The notes: a model not told the origin generated them from the sequence alone. A stretch of DNA of 64,000 nt from Albidovulum aestuarii (GCF_029961185.1 NZ_JASBQQ010000010.1:62001-126000), one strand, 5' to 3'. Numbered from the stretch's first letter, positions 46,142-54,205 are shown. Translations and numbers: made by a program.

Positions 46142-48187
46142 TCAGCCTTCCGTCGTGAGAATGCCCAGAAACGCCGCGCCAAACCGTTCGGCCTTCTGCT
46201 CACCCATACCCTGGATGCGCCCCAGTTCAGCGAGGGTCCTCGGTCGGGCTTCCGCGATTTTCTTCAGCGTCGAATGCGTGCAGCTCAGGTATTTGTCGAT
46301 TCCATCGGATCCGCGCGACAATTCGGCTTGTGCCAGCATCAGGAGGTCGAACAGTTCACCCTCAGCACGGCCGGCCAGCTTGCGGCGGGTTGGGTGCATC
46401 TCCTCTCCGGCGCCAGTGATCACCTCAAGAAACGCCTGACCGTAGCTTTCCAGTTTTTTCGCACCGACCCCGCTGACCCGCGCCATCTGGTCCAGTGTTG
46501 TGGGCCGGGTTTCGGCCATTTCGATCAAGGTGCGGTCGGGAAAAATCATGTACGCGGGCATACGCGCGGCCTCGGACAGTGCCCGGCGCTTGGCCTTGAG
46601 CGCCGAGAGAAGTGGCGCATCTTCTTCCGAAACCAGTGTCTTCACCACAGGCTTTCCCACCGCCTTGCGGATTGTATCGCGGCGCAGCGTGATCGAGGCT
46701 TCACCCTTCAGGATTGGCCGCGCCGCATCGGTCATGCGAAAGGCGCCGTGGCGTTCGGGATCGGGGCGGATCAGGTCGTATCCCATCATCTGCCGGAATA
46801 TCGCCTGCCACTGCACCTTGGGCAGGTCTCGGCCCACGCCGAAGGTCGGCAGTTCATCGTGCCGACGCTGGCGGACCTTGTCGGTGACACTGCCGGTCAG
46901 GATGTCGATCAGATGCCCGGCACCAAAACTTTCCCCGGTTCGAAGGATCGCTGACAGCGCCTTCCTCACCGCTTCCGTGCCGTCGAACAGGTCCGGCGCG
47001 GTGTCGCAGAGGTCGCAATTGCCGCAGGGCTCTGCGGTTTCGCCAAAATAGGACAGCAGGCGACGACGGCGGCAGCAGGTCGCCTCGGCCAGACCCAGCA
47101 GAGCGTTCAGGCGTGCATGATCGGCGGATTTGCGGTCAGCGGGCGCCAGCCCCTCGTCAATCTGCGTGCGGCGAAAGCGGATATCGTCGGGACCGTAAAG
47201 CGTCAGCGTCTCGGCTGGCGCTCCGTCGCGTCCGGCGCGGCCAATCTCTTGATAATAGGCCTCAATCGATTTCGGCAGGTCTGCATGGGCGACCCAGCGG
47301 ATATCGGGTTTGTCGATGCCCATGCCGAAAGCGACGGTGGCCACGACGATCAGCCCGTCCTCGCGCTGGAACCTGCCCTCGACCTCGCGCCTTGTATCGG
47401 GGTCGAGACCGGCGTGATAAGCGCATGCGATGTGCCCAGCTTCGCACAAGGCCTGCGCCAGCGTCTCAGTCTTGGCCCGCGTGCCGCAGTAGACGATGCC
47501 CGACTGTCCCTTGCGCGTCGCGGCGAAGGTCAGGATCTGGCGGCGGGGCTGGTCCTTGACCTCGAAAGCCAGATGGATGTTCGGTCGGTCGAAGCCGCGC
47601 AGGAAGGTTTCTGGCGCGTGCCCGTCGAACAGGCGGGTCACGATCTCGGCCCGTGTCTCCTCATCCGCCGTTGCGGTGAAGGCAGCCAAGGGCACGTTCA
47701 GCGCGCGGCGCAATTCGCCGATGCGCAGATAGTCGGGGCGGAAATCGTGACCCCATTGGCTGACGCAATGCGCCTCGTCCACCGCGATCAGGCTGGTGCC
47801 GATCCGTCTTAGCAGCGTCAGCGTGCCGCCCGAGGCGAGCCGCTCTGGCGCCATGTAAAGCAGACGCAGCCGCCCCTCATCCAGCGCCTGAAAAACCTCT
47901 TCGGTTTCCTCCTCGGTATTGCCCGAGGTCAGCGCCCCAGCTTCCACCCCCGCTTCGCGCAGCGCGCGAACCTGGTCGCGCATCAGTGCGATCAGCGGTG
48001 AAATCACCACCGTCACGCCATCGCGCATCAGGGCCGGAAGCTGAAAGCAGAGCGACTTACCGCCGCCCGTGGGCATGATGGCAAGCGTATTTCGCCCGTC
48101 CGCGACGGCGGCGACGATCTCGGCCTGTCCGGGTCGGAAAGCCGAAAATCCGAATATGGAGGCGAGAAAATCCTCGGCGCGGGTCAT
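46142..48187 (-). CDS. recQ: ATP-dependent DNA helicase RecQ
   Basis: A 681-residue RecQ. Helicase motifs include FRPGQAEIV (motif 0), MPTGGGKSLCFQLP (Walker A), VDEAHCVSQWGHDFRP (DEAH plus aromatic loop) and YQEIGRAGRDG. The zinc-binding Cys cluster (CCRRRRLLSYFGE ... PCGNCDLC) and winged-helix domain follow. Two HRDC domains are readable near the C-terminus (around RPTTLDQMARVSGVG and RPRTLAELGRIQGMG), one more than in E. coli RecQ. It is convergent with the hybrid kinase gene, 44 bases apart. Confidence 0.95.
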   Translation of the reverse strand: MTRAEDFLASIFGFSAFRPGQAEIVAAVADGRNTLAIMPTGGGKSLCFQLPALMRDGVTVVISPLIALMRDQVRALREAGVEAGALTSGNTEEETEEVFQALDEGRLRLLYMAPERLASGGTLTLLRRIGTSLIAVDEAHCVSQWGHDFRPDYLRIGELRRALNVPLAAFTATADEETRAEIVTRLFDGHAPETFLRGFDRPNIHLAFEVKDQPRRQILTFAATRKGQSGIVYCGTRAKTETLAQALCEAGHIACAYHAGLDPDTRREVEGRFQREDGLIVVATVAFGMGIDKPDIRWVAHADLPKSIEAYYQEIGRAGRDGAPAETLTLYGPDDIRFRRTQIDEGLAPADRKSADHARLNALLGLAEATCCRRRRLLSYFGETAEPCGNCDLCDTAPDLFDGTEAVRKALSAILRTGESFGAGHLIDILTGSVTDKVRQRRHDELPTFGVGRDLPKVQWQAIFRQMMGYDLIRPDPERHGAFRMTDAARPILKGEASITLRRDTIRKAVGKPVVKTLVSEEDAPLLSALKAKRRALSEAARMPAYMIFPDRTLIEMAETRPTTLDQMARVSGVGAKKLESYGQAFLEVITGAGEEMHPTRRKLAGRAEGELFDLLMLAQAELSRGSDGIDKYLSCTHSTLKKIAEARPRTLAELGRIQGMGEQKAERFGAAFLGILTTEG

Positions 48188-48250
48188 GGGCTCGCGTTCT
48201 TGTTGGCTCGATGACCGGAGCTTTTCACATGCCCCCGGTAGGGGCAAGGC

Positions 48251-48544
48251 TCAGTAGCCGTAGAAGAAGCCGGCGTTGTTGGTCAGAACGATACGGATGG
48301 CGATCAGGCCGATAAAGGCGACCAGCGGCGCGAGGTCGAGCCCCGGCGTATGGGGCAGGAATCGGCGGATCGGGGCATAGATCGGTTCGAGAAGCCGGTT
48401 CAGCCCGTACCAGATCTGCGAAACCAGCGGTTGGCGCAGATTGAGCACCTGAAAGCTGATCAACCACGACATGACGATATGCGCGATCATGACGACCCAG
48501 ACGATTTGTAGGATCAACATCAGGATTTGGTACAACGACTGCAT
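48251..48544 (-). CDS. YggT family membrane protein
   Basis: A 97-residue protein with two hydrophobic segments, typical of YggT: MQSLYQILMLILQIVWVVMI followed by SWLISFQVLNLRQPL and the conserved NRLLEPIYAPIRRFLP loop. Function is not firmly known; family members are linked to osmotic tolerance or cell division. The ATG at 48544 has GGAG at good distance, while another in-frame ATG (48559) would add five residues. It is upstream of recQ on the same strand, 63 bases away. Confidence 0.9.
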   Translation of the reverse strand: MQSLYQILMLILQIVWVVMIAHIVMSWLISFQVLNLRQPLVSQIWYGLNRLLEPIYAPIRRFLPHTPGLDLAPLVAFIGLIAIRIVLTNNAGFFYGY

Positions 48545-48683
48545 CAGGTGCTCCGGCATATCTCGGTCCGGCCAGAAGTAATGGCCGGGACGACCCGGCG
48601 CAACATCTTACGCAACGTGACTGATTGACGGCGCGGTCAGCCTGCGGCAGGCCAGCGGCGCGCCAATTCCCGCGAGGAGCCCG

Positions 48684-49214
48684 ATGTATCCTTTCCTCCG
48701 CATGACCAAGGAAATCTGGACCTCAAGCCGGGCCACGCCGCTTGGCCTGACCGACACCCATGTCTCGCATCACATCTGCTGGCCCTGGGACCTCGACCTC
48801 TGGGCCGAACTGAACAACGGCCGCACGCTGACCCTGTTCGATCTGGGGCGCATACCCCTCGCGGTGCGCACCGGCCTTGGCCGGGTACTGCGGCAGAAAC
48901 GCTGGGCGATCACGGTGGCGGGCAATACCGTGCGCTATCGCCGCCGGGTGCGGATGTTCGACCGGGTGGAGATTCTCAGCCGCTGCATCGGCTGGGACGC
49001 GCGGTTCATCTACATGGAACAGAGCATGTGGCGGAAAGGCGAATGCACGAGCCATATGCTATTGCGTTCTGCCGTGACCTCGCCGCAAGGGATTGTGCCG
49101 CCGGCCGAGGTGCTTGAAGCGCTTGGTCTGGAGGCGACGAGCCCCGATTTGCCTGGATGGGTTCGGGGCTGGATCGCGGCGGATGCCGAACGCCCCTGGC
49201 CGCCGCTTCGCTGA
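48684..49214 (+). CDS. Acyl-CoA thioesterase-like hot-dog protein
   Basis: A 176-residue hot-dog-fold protein of the 4HBT/DUF4442-like group: ELNNGRTLTLFDLGRIPL carries the typical helix, followed by AGNTVRYRRRVRMFDRVEILSR. Such proteins hydrolyse acyl-CoA or acyl-ACP thioesters. The residues that decide substrate range cannot be identified. It has a GAGGAG ribosome binding site and lies 59 bases before the MFS gene. The 139 bases back to yggT contain the divergent promoters. Confidence 0.82.
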   Translation: MYPFLRMTKEIWTSSRATPLGLTDTHVSHHICWPWDLDLWAELNNGRTLTLFDLGRIPLAVRTGLGRVLRQKRWAITVAGNTVRYRRRVRMFDRVEILSRCIGWDARFIYMEQSMWRKGECTSHMLLRSAVTSPQGIVPPAEVLEALGLEATSPDLPGWVRGWIAADAERPWPPLR

Positions 49215-49273
49215 GTGCTTGCGCGCGGGCGGCTTTTCGGGCTTGATCGCCGCCAACAGGCGAGGGCAGGAAA

Positions 49274-50647
49274 ATGACCGTATCGGCACGCAAGCGCATC
49301 TGGGGCTGGTGGTTCTTCGACTGGGCAAGCCAGCCTTACAACACCCTGCTGCTTACCTTCATCTTCGGCCCCTATTTCGCCAAGGTCGCGACGGCGGAGT
49401 TCATGGCCGCGGGACTGACGGAATCCGTCGCCAAGGCCGAGGCGCAGGCCTATTGGGGCTTTGGCCTGTCAATCTGCGGGATTGCGATCGCCATTCTGTC
49501 GCCGATCCTTGGGGCCATTGCCGACGGGTCGGGGCGGCGGATGGTCTGGATCTGGTTCTTCTCGCTCCTCTATGTCGTCGGTGCCCTTGGCGTCTGGCAA
49601 CTGACGCCCGAGGCACCGATGCTGGCGCAGGCGGTCTTTTTCTTCGGCATCGGCTTCATCGCGATGGAGTTTGCCACGACCTTCACCAATGCGCTCATGC
49701 CCTCGCTGGTCGAGGATGAAAAGCTCGGCTCGGTCTCGGGCAGCGGCTTTGCTTTCGGTTATCTCGGCGGGCTGATCGCGCTGATCATCATGCTTCTGTT
49801 TTTTGCCGAGAATGGCGACACCGGGCGCACGCTGATCGGCTTGGCACCGGCTTTCGGGCTTGATCCGTCAACGCTGGAGGGCACCCGCTTTGTCGGGCCG
49901 TTCTCGGCGATCTGGTTCATCGTCTTCATGATCCCGTTCTTCCTCTGGGTGCGTGAACCAAAGCGCCCCGCAGGGATGGTGCAGCGCGCGGGCGCGGCAT
50001 TGACGGGGCTCTGGCAGTCGATACGGGGCCTGACCGGGCGCAGAAGCCTGGCCGCCTATCTCGGGTCCTCGATGTTCTACCGCGACGCGCTGAACGGGTT
50101 GTTCGGCTTTGGCGGGGTCTATGCGTCTGGTGTGCTTAACTGGTCGATCACCCAGATCGGCATTTTCGGAATTCTGGGCGGGGTCACGGCGGCTCTGGCA
50201 AGCTGGCTCGGCGGCTACGCCGACCAGAGGTTCGGGCCGAAGCCGGTGATCAAGGCCTCGATCCTCGTGCTGATTGCCGTATGCTGCATCGTTGCAGGGA
50301 TGAACCGGGAAAGCATCGTCGGCATCGCTATCGCCGCGAACTCCGCCCTGCCCGACGTGATCTTCTATGTCTGCGGCGGCCTGATCGGTGCGGCAGGCGG
50401 GACGATTCAGGCTGCCAGCCGGACATTGATGGTGCGCCATACGACGCCCGACCGCGCCGCCGAGGCCTTTGGCCTCTTCGCGCTTTCAGGAAAGGCGACG
50501 TCATTCCTTGCGCCGGGGCTGATCGCGATCATGTCGACGATGACCGGCAGCCAGCAATTGGGCATTACTCCGCTTATCGGTCTTTTTCTTATCGGCCTTG
50601 TCTTGCTAGTCTGGGTGAAACCCGATGGCGACAGAGGAATGGCATGA
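49274..50647 (+). CDS. MFS transporter, UMF1/Atg22-like family
   Basis: A 457-residue permease with about twelve membrane segments. The N-terminus RIWGWWFFDWASQPYNTLLLTF and the segment SPILGAIADGSGRRMVW are hallmarks of the UMF1 group related to yeast Atg22. Substrates in bacteria are unassigned; amino acids are proposed from the yeast relative. Its stop overlaps the start of mepA (ATGA), linking it to a periplasmic murein endopeptidase, which raises the possibility of handling cell-wall fragments (inference). Confidence 0.87.
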   Translation: MTVSARKRIWGWWFFDWASQPYNTLLLTFIFGPYFAKVATAEFMAAGLTESVAKAEAQAYWGFGLSICGIAIAILSPILGAIADGSGRRMVWIWFFSLLYVVGALGVWQLTPEAPMLAQAVFFFGIGFIAMEFATTFTNALMPSLVEDEKLGSVSGSGFAFGYLGGLIALIIMLLFFAENGDTGRTLIGLAPAFGLDPSTLEGTRFVGPFSAIWFIVFMIPFFLWVREPKRPAGMVQRAGAALTGLWQSIRGLTGRRSLAAYLGSSMFYRDALNGLFGFGGVYASGVLNWSITQIGIFGILGGVTAALASWLGGYADQRFGPKPVIKASILVLIAVCCIVAGMNRESIVGIAIAANSALPDVIFYVCGGLIGAAGGTIQAASRTLMVRHTTPDRAAEAFGLFALSGKATSFLAPGLIAIMSTMTGSQQLGITPLIGLFLIGLVLLVWVKPDGDRGMA

Positions 50648-51540
50648 GGCGGATACTCGCGGCTTTTCTGGCTTTTTCACTCGCTGCCGGCGGCCCGGCT
50701 CTGGCCGATCCGCTGGCGAACCAGTTGTTCGGCGCCAAGCGCGCCGCCTCGACGCAAAAGCCGCATGCGATCGGCACCTATGCCAAGGGCTGCGGCGCGG
50801 GGTTCGTGGAACTGCCGGAAACCGGGCCGACCTGGCAGGCGATGCGGCTTTCCCGGAACCGCAACTGGGGCCATCCAGAACTTGTGCAATATGTCATGGA
50901 CCTGTCGGTTACGGCCCGACAGATGGGATGGGCCGGGCTTTATGTCGGCGATATGAGCCAGCCGCGCGGCGGGCCGATGACATCGGGCCATTCCAGTCAC
51001 CAGATCGGGCTCGACGCCGACATCTGGATGCTGCCGCCGAAACGCCTGAACCTTAGCCGGGGCGAGCGGGAGAGCATCAGCTCCATTTCCGTGCGGACCG
51101 AGGATCAGACCCGCGTCAATGGCAACTGGACACGCACCCATCATGCACTCCTGAAGGCCGCCGCCTCGGACCCGCGCGTCGACCGGATCTTTGTCGCGGC
51201 CGCGGTGAAAGTCGAGATGTGCAAGACCGCCAAGCGGTCGGACAAGTCCTGGCTTCAGAAGATCCGCCCGCTCTACGGCCACAACACGCATTTCCACGTG
51301 CGGCTTAAATGCCCGAAAGGCTCGGGCCTTTGTCAGACCCAGACACCGACGGTTTCGGACCTGTCCAATGGCGGAACCGGCTGCGACGAGACCCTGACCT
51401 GGTGGGTGACGGACTATCTGGAGCAGCTCAGAAACCCGCCGAAGCCGTCAAAGAAGAAGGGGCCGCGCAAGAAAGGCGCGCGTGAGTTCACAATGGCCGA
51501 TCTGCCCAAGCAATGCTCAGCCGTTCTCGCCTCGCAGTAA
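50644..51540 (+). CDS. mepA: Penicillin-insensitive murein endopeptidase
   Basis: A 298-residue LAS-family (M74) metallopeptidase that cuts D-Ala-mDAP crosslinks. Signal peptide MRRILAAFLAFSLAAGGPALA, then GDMSQPRGGPMTSGHSSHQIGLDADIW (split zinc-binding His and Asp) and GHNTHFHVRLKCP (second zinc site). The cysteines in CGAGF, EMCKTA, LKCP, LCQT and CDE could make disulfides. A basic tail (KPSKKKGPRKKGARE) is unusual. It overlaps the MFS gene upstream and the phytase-like gene downstream (28 bases). Confidence 0.94.
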   Translation: MRRILAAFLAFSLAAGGPALADPLANQLFGAKRAASTQKPHAIGTYAKGCGAGFVELPETGPTWQAMRLSRNRNWGHPELVQYVMDLSVTARQMGWAGLYVGDMSQPRGGPMTSGHSSHQIGLDADIWMLPPKRLNLSRGERESISSISVRTEDQTRVNGNWTRTHHALLKAAASDPRVDRIFVAAAVKVEMCKTAKRSDKSWLQKIRPLYGHNTHFHVRLKCPKGSGLCQTQTPTVSDLSNGGTGCDETLTWWVTDYLEQLRNPPKPSKKKGPRKKGAREFTMADLPKQCSAVLASQ

Positions 51541-52409
51541 TCCTGACCGCGACGCTGATCGTAGCGGGAGGTGCATCGGCGCCGCCGCGTGCGACTTATG
51601 TCGGAACTTTTATCTGGCAACTGGCCGATGACCCGCATTTCGGAGGTTTCTCCGGGTTCGATCTGACCGATGGCGGTGTGCTTTTTTTTGCCATCTCCGA
51701 CACTGCGGCGATCTATTCAGGCGTTCTGAGTCGTGGCGAAAAGGGACAGGTCAATGCGGTATCCGCAGGTTCGGCCACGCCGCTGCCTTCTCGGGCCGGC
51801 GCGCCTCTGGCAGACCCGATGGACGATGCCGAAGGACTGGCAATCGGCGGCGACGGCACGATCTATGTCTCCTACGAAACCGAGGACCGGATCGTCGAGT
51901 ACCGGGATGGCGGCAGGACATGGGTGCGGGAAACACCGCCGCGCATGCTGCTGAACCGGTTTCCGCTGAACAAGGGGCTGGAGGCGCTTGCGATCAATGC
52001 GAACGGCGATCTTTATGCCCTTCCGGAGGAAGAGCGTCGACCGACCGCACTGATTTCGGTCTACCGGCTTCGCGGTGAGACGATCGACATTCCCTTCACG
52101 CTGCACCGGGATGGTGACTGGCTGCCGGTGGGCGCCGATTTCGGGCCCGACGGGCGGCTCTACGTGCTGGAACGCGACTTTTGGCCGTTGATCGGCTTCA
52201 TGAACCGGGTGCGGCGTATCACACTGGACGACGACGACGTCACTGCCGACGAGGTGTTATTCGAGACCCGCGCGGGTGCTCACGACAACCTTGAAGGGCT
52301 CGCCGTCTGGCGCGACGCAGAGGGAGCGATCCGACTGACGATGGTCTCGGATGACAACTTCCTGCCGGTGCAGCGGACCGAGATCGTGGACTACCGCGTC
52401 GCCGAATGA
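51513..52409 (+). CDS. Esterase-like activity of phytase family protein (secreted)
   Basis: A 298-residue beta-propeller-like protein of PF13449 type. Signal peptide RLAVILTATLIVAGGASA, then FGGFSGFDLTDGG, the acidic DDAEGLAIGGDGTIYVSYE, NKGLEALAINANGDLYALPE and HDNLEGLAVWRD, repeated blade motifs with clustered Asp/Glu likely binding calcium. Phytase-like proteins hydrolyse phosphate esters, but this subfamily's activity is mostly untested. It starts inside the end of mepA, and a preQ1-type leader follows downstream before yhhQ. Confidence 0.87.
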   Translation: MLSRSRLAVILTATLIVAGGASAPPRATYVGTFIWQLADDPHFGGFSGFDLTDGGVLFFAISDTAAIYSGVLSRGEKGQVNAVSAGSATPLPSRAGAPLADPMDDAEGLAIGGDGTIYVSYETEDRIVEYRDGGRTWVRETPPRMLLNRFPLNKGLEALAINANGDLYALPEEERRPTALISVYRLRGETIDIPFTLHRDGDWLPVGADFGPDGRLYVLERDFWPLIGFMNRVRRITLDDDDVTADEVLFETRAGAHDNLEGLAVWRDAEGAIRLTMVSDDNFLPVQRTEIVDYRVAE

Positions 52410-52461
52410 CTTGACCGCCCCCGGACAAGGGCTTAAACGCCGCCCGTTCCCGGTATGGGAC

Positions 52462-52490
52462 CAAGTCTCCGCGACCTTGTAAAAAACGGA
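52462..52490 (+). promoter_or_regulatory. Candidate preQ1-I riboswitch
   Basis: Immediately before yhhQ: P1 CAAG/CTTG (52462-52465 with 52476-52479), a 10-base loop, then an A-rich tail TAAAAAA (52480-52486). Loop bases TCCG (52468-52471) pair with CGGA (52487-52490), closing the H-type pseudoknot of preQ1-I aptamers. The C just before the P1 3' strand (52475) is at the ligand-reading position. CGGA is also the likely Shine-Dalgarno, six bases from the ATG, so ligand should block translation. P1 is only 4 bp. Confidence 0.62.
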
Positions 52491-52496
52491 CAGAAC

Positions 52497-53123
52497 ATGA
52501 CACGCAAGCTTCTTCCTGGCATCATTGCCATGGCCGCAATCGTCGTGGCCGCCAATATCCTCGTTCAATATGTGATCGACGGCTGGTTCCTCACATGGGG
52601 CGCCTTCACCTATCCCTTCACCTTCCTCGTCACCGATATCACCAACCGCATCCACGGTCCCGCCGCAGCGCGCCGCGTGGTCTATGCCGGTTTCGTCGTC
52701 GGTGTGATCTGTTCGCTGATCGGCACGCAGATCATTGGCGAGTTCGGCCCGCTCGTAACCCTGCGCATCGCAATCGGCTCTGGCCTGGCCTTCCTTGTCG
52801 CCCAGCTTCTGGATGTCGCGATATTCGACCGGATGCGCCGGGGCGCCTGGTGGCGCGCGCCGCTGGTCTCCACCCTGGTCGGGTCGGCCGTCGACACCGC
52901 GATCTTCTTCACCATCGCCTTTGCCGCCTCGCTCACCTTCCTTGAACCGGCCAATGACGTTGCTTGGGCAGGTGAGATGATCCCGCTCCTGGGCGTGGGT
53001 GCAGTGGTGCCGCTTTGGGTGTCGCTGGCCACGGCAGACTGGATTGTGAAATTATCGCTTGCCTTGGTCGCGCTTGTCCCGTTTCGGGCAATTGTTACAA
53101 GATTGACGGCAAACGTTGCGTAA
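52497..53123 (+). CDS. yhhQ: Queuosine precursor transporter
   Basis: A 208-residue VUT-family membrane protein (YhhQ/QueT-like) with about six membrane segments, importing preQ0/preQ1 for tRNA queuosine synthesis. Recognised by NILVQYVIDGWFLTWGAFTYP, FTFLVTDITNRIHG and the cytoplasmic FDRMRRGAWWRAPLVST region. The ATG at 52497 lies six bases after CGGA of the candidate riboswitch; an in-frame ATG at 52455 sits inside that leader and is unlikely. The riboswitch and transporter support each other's identity. Confidence 0.92.
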   Translation: MTRKLLPGIIAMAAIVVAANILVQYVIDGWFLTWGAFTYPFTFLVTDITNRIHGPAAARRVVYAGFVVGVICSLIGTQIIGEFGPLVTLRIAIGSGLAFLVAQLLDVAIFDRMRRGAWWRAPLVSTLVGSAVDTAIFFTIAFAASLTFLEPANDVAWAGEMIPLLGVGAVVPLWVSLATADWIVKLSLALVALVPFRAIVTRLTANVA

Positions 53124-53156
53124 AAACAATTGACAGACACAAAATCTGTGGCAGCC

Positions 53157-53165
53157 TGTGGATAA
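53157..53165 (-). promoter_or_regulatory. Perfect-consensus DnaA box sequence
   Basis: TTATCCACA on the minus strand (TGTGGATAA on plus) matches the DnaA box consensus exactly, 14 bases upstream of the 16S-complementary segment. A single box can arise by chance in a window of this size, and no cluster or AT-rich unwinding region surrounds it. Confidence 0.3.
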
Positions 53166-53193
53166 CGGCAACGCAGAGAAAGGAGGTGATCCA

Positions 53194-53250
53194 GTGTCTA
53201 GAGTGATATTGGAGAGAGGTGTCGGGACAGTCAGGGGGGCCGTGGCCTGA
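53194..53250 (+). CDS. Possible 18-codon leader ORF
   Basis: GTG at 53194 sits seven bases after a perfect AGGAGG and opens an 18-codon frame reading MSRVILERGVGTVRGAVA. Codons are atypical for this genome (two AGA, one AGG, ATA, TTG, TCT, ACA), so the sequence is probably constrained by RNA structure or by regulation through rare codons rather than by protein function. It may still be translated as a leader peptide. Confidence 0.3.
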   Translation: MSRVILERGVGTVRGAVA

Positions 53251-53331
53251 GGGCAAACCCTAGGGTTTCAAACCCTGACTGGGCCTAGTCGATCTTCGAC
53301 ACCCTAACTGGCCCATCTCCGTAGATCTCGG

Positions 53332-53360
53332 AGGGCCGCTCCAACCCGGAGCGGCCCTTT
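53332..53360 (+). terminator. Terminator-like hairpin ending the structured RNA
   Basis: Perfect 11-bp stem AGGGCCGCTCC/GGAGCGGCCCT (53332-53342, 53348-53358) with loop AACCC, followed by TTTCCGTTT. Almost the same stem forms the cycM terminator at 62683-62706, supporting terminator function. Confidence 0.68.
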
Positions 53361-53403
53361 CCGTTTCACGCTATTGGAAAATTCGGTCCCGCGTGGGCCC
53401 GTC

Positions 53404-54150
53404 TCAGCCGGGCATGCCGCCATCGGTATCGTCGCCCGCCTCTTCCAGAAGCCGGTCGAAATTCGGGATTGTCACGTGGCGCTTGCCTTCCAGCTCGATC
53501 ACCCCGTCGCGCTTCAGTGCCGACATCTGTCGGCTGACGGTTTCGAGGGTCAGGCCAAGGTAGTCCGCCATCGCTTCGCGGGTCAGCGGCAGGTCGATGA
53601 CAAGCTTGCCCGCAGCGGGCAGCATTTTCAAAGATGCATCGCGCCGCGCAACGATAGCCAGCAGGCTGGCGATCTTTTCCCGTGCGGTCTTGCGGCCAAG
53701 AAGCAGAAGCCATTCGCGCGCCGCATCCAGCTCATCCAACGTCATTTCCAGAAGCCGCTGGGCGATGTGGGGCGTCTTCGCCATAAGTTCCTCGAACGGC
53801 TTCTTGCGGAAGCAGCACATCAGAAGATCAGTTGTGGCCACGACGTTGTAAGGGGCGGTATCGCGGCCCGGGCGACCGACGAAATCAGATGGGAAAAGAA
53901 GCCCAACCGTCTGGGTCCGACCGTCTTCCATCACCTGGCTGAGTGTCGCAACGCCGGTCACGACCGAAGCCACGAATTCCATCCGGTCGCCGGACCAGAT
54001 CAGGGTCTGACCCGCCTCGAAGCTGCGATAATACTTGATCGCGTCAAGCGCCATCAGTTCATCGGCCTCGCAACGCGCGCAAACGGCCCGGTGGCGGATC
54101 GGGCAAGAACCGCATTGTGGCTGGGCGAGGGGTATTTCCTGTAGGGCCAT
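53404..54150 (-). CDS. fnrL: FnrL, oxygen-responsive Crp/Fnr transcription regulator
   Basis: A 248-residue FNR-type regulator that binds an oxygen-labile [4Fe-4S] cluster and activates anaerobic genes. The N-terminal Cys set (Cys13, Cys16, Cys24, Cys27 in CGSCPIRHRAVCARC) and the internal Cys112/113 (LLMCCFRKK) supply the ligands. The cNMP-like barrel and DELDAAREWLLLLGRKTAREKIASLL dimer helix (split) lead to the HTH TREAMADYLGLTLETVSRQMSALKRDG, with the E--SR recognition pattern of FNR. Start MALQEIPL at 54150 matches FnrL; MQ at 54156 is possible. A FNR box covers its own start region. Divergent from hemN. Confidence 0.96.
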   Translation of the reverse strand: MALQEIPLAQPQCGSCPIRHRAVCARCEADELMALDAIKYYRSFEAGQTLIWSGDRMEFVASVVTGVATLSQVMEDGRTQTVGLLFPSDFVGRPGRDTAPYNVVATTDLLMCCFRKKPFEELMAKTPHIAQRLLEMTLDELDAAREWLLLLGRKTAREKIASLLAIVARRDASLKMLPAAGKLVIDLPLTREAMADYLGLTLETVSRQMSALKRDGVIELEGKRHVTIPNFDRLLEEAGDDTDGGMPG

Positions 54151-54157
54151 CTGCATT

Positions 54158-54171
54158 TTGATCTGTGTCAA
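54158..54171. promoter_or_regulatory. FNR box between fnrL and hemN
   Basis: TTGAT-CTGT-GTCAA matches the FNR consensus TTGAT-N4-ATCAA at 9 of 10 positions. Its centre (54164.5) lies 41.5 bases upstream of the hemN ATG, the class II activator distance if transcription starts at that ATG; TAAAGC (54193-54198) fits the -10. For fnrL the box lies just 8 bases upstream of the ATG, a position suited to autorepression. Confidence 0.87.
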
Positions 54172-54205
54172 GGTGGGGAACCGGCCCCGGTCTAAAGCTA
54201 GGCGC

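Larger units (their letters stand above)
53179..53360 (+). ncRNA. Candidate structured RNA with 16S-complementary 5' segment
   Basis: The yhhQ-fnrL gap contains AAAGGAGGTGATCCAG (53179-53194), complementary to the last 16 bases of 16S rRNA as I know them. Downstream are a 9-bp pairing CAGTCAGGG (53228-53236) with CCCTGACTG (53273-53281), the 14-base palindrome AAACCCTAGGGTTT (53255-53268), GTCGA-tct-TCGAC (53288-53300) enclosed by GGGCC/GGCCC (53281-53285, 53310-53314), CTCCG/CGGAG (53317-53333) and a final 11-bp terminator-like hairpin. TTGACA at 53130-53135 may be the -35, but no good -10 was found. It is either a free small RNA or a leader encoding an 18-residue peptide. I do not recognise an Rfam family. 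Confidence 0.52.

Noticed and set aside
53179-53194. Fragment of a 16S rRNA gene in reverse orientation
   Set aside because: The match to the 16S end stops after 16 bases, and the following sequence is unrelated to rRNA; a functional complement is more likely.
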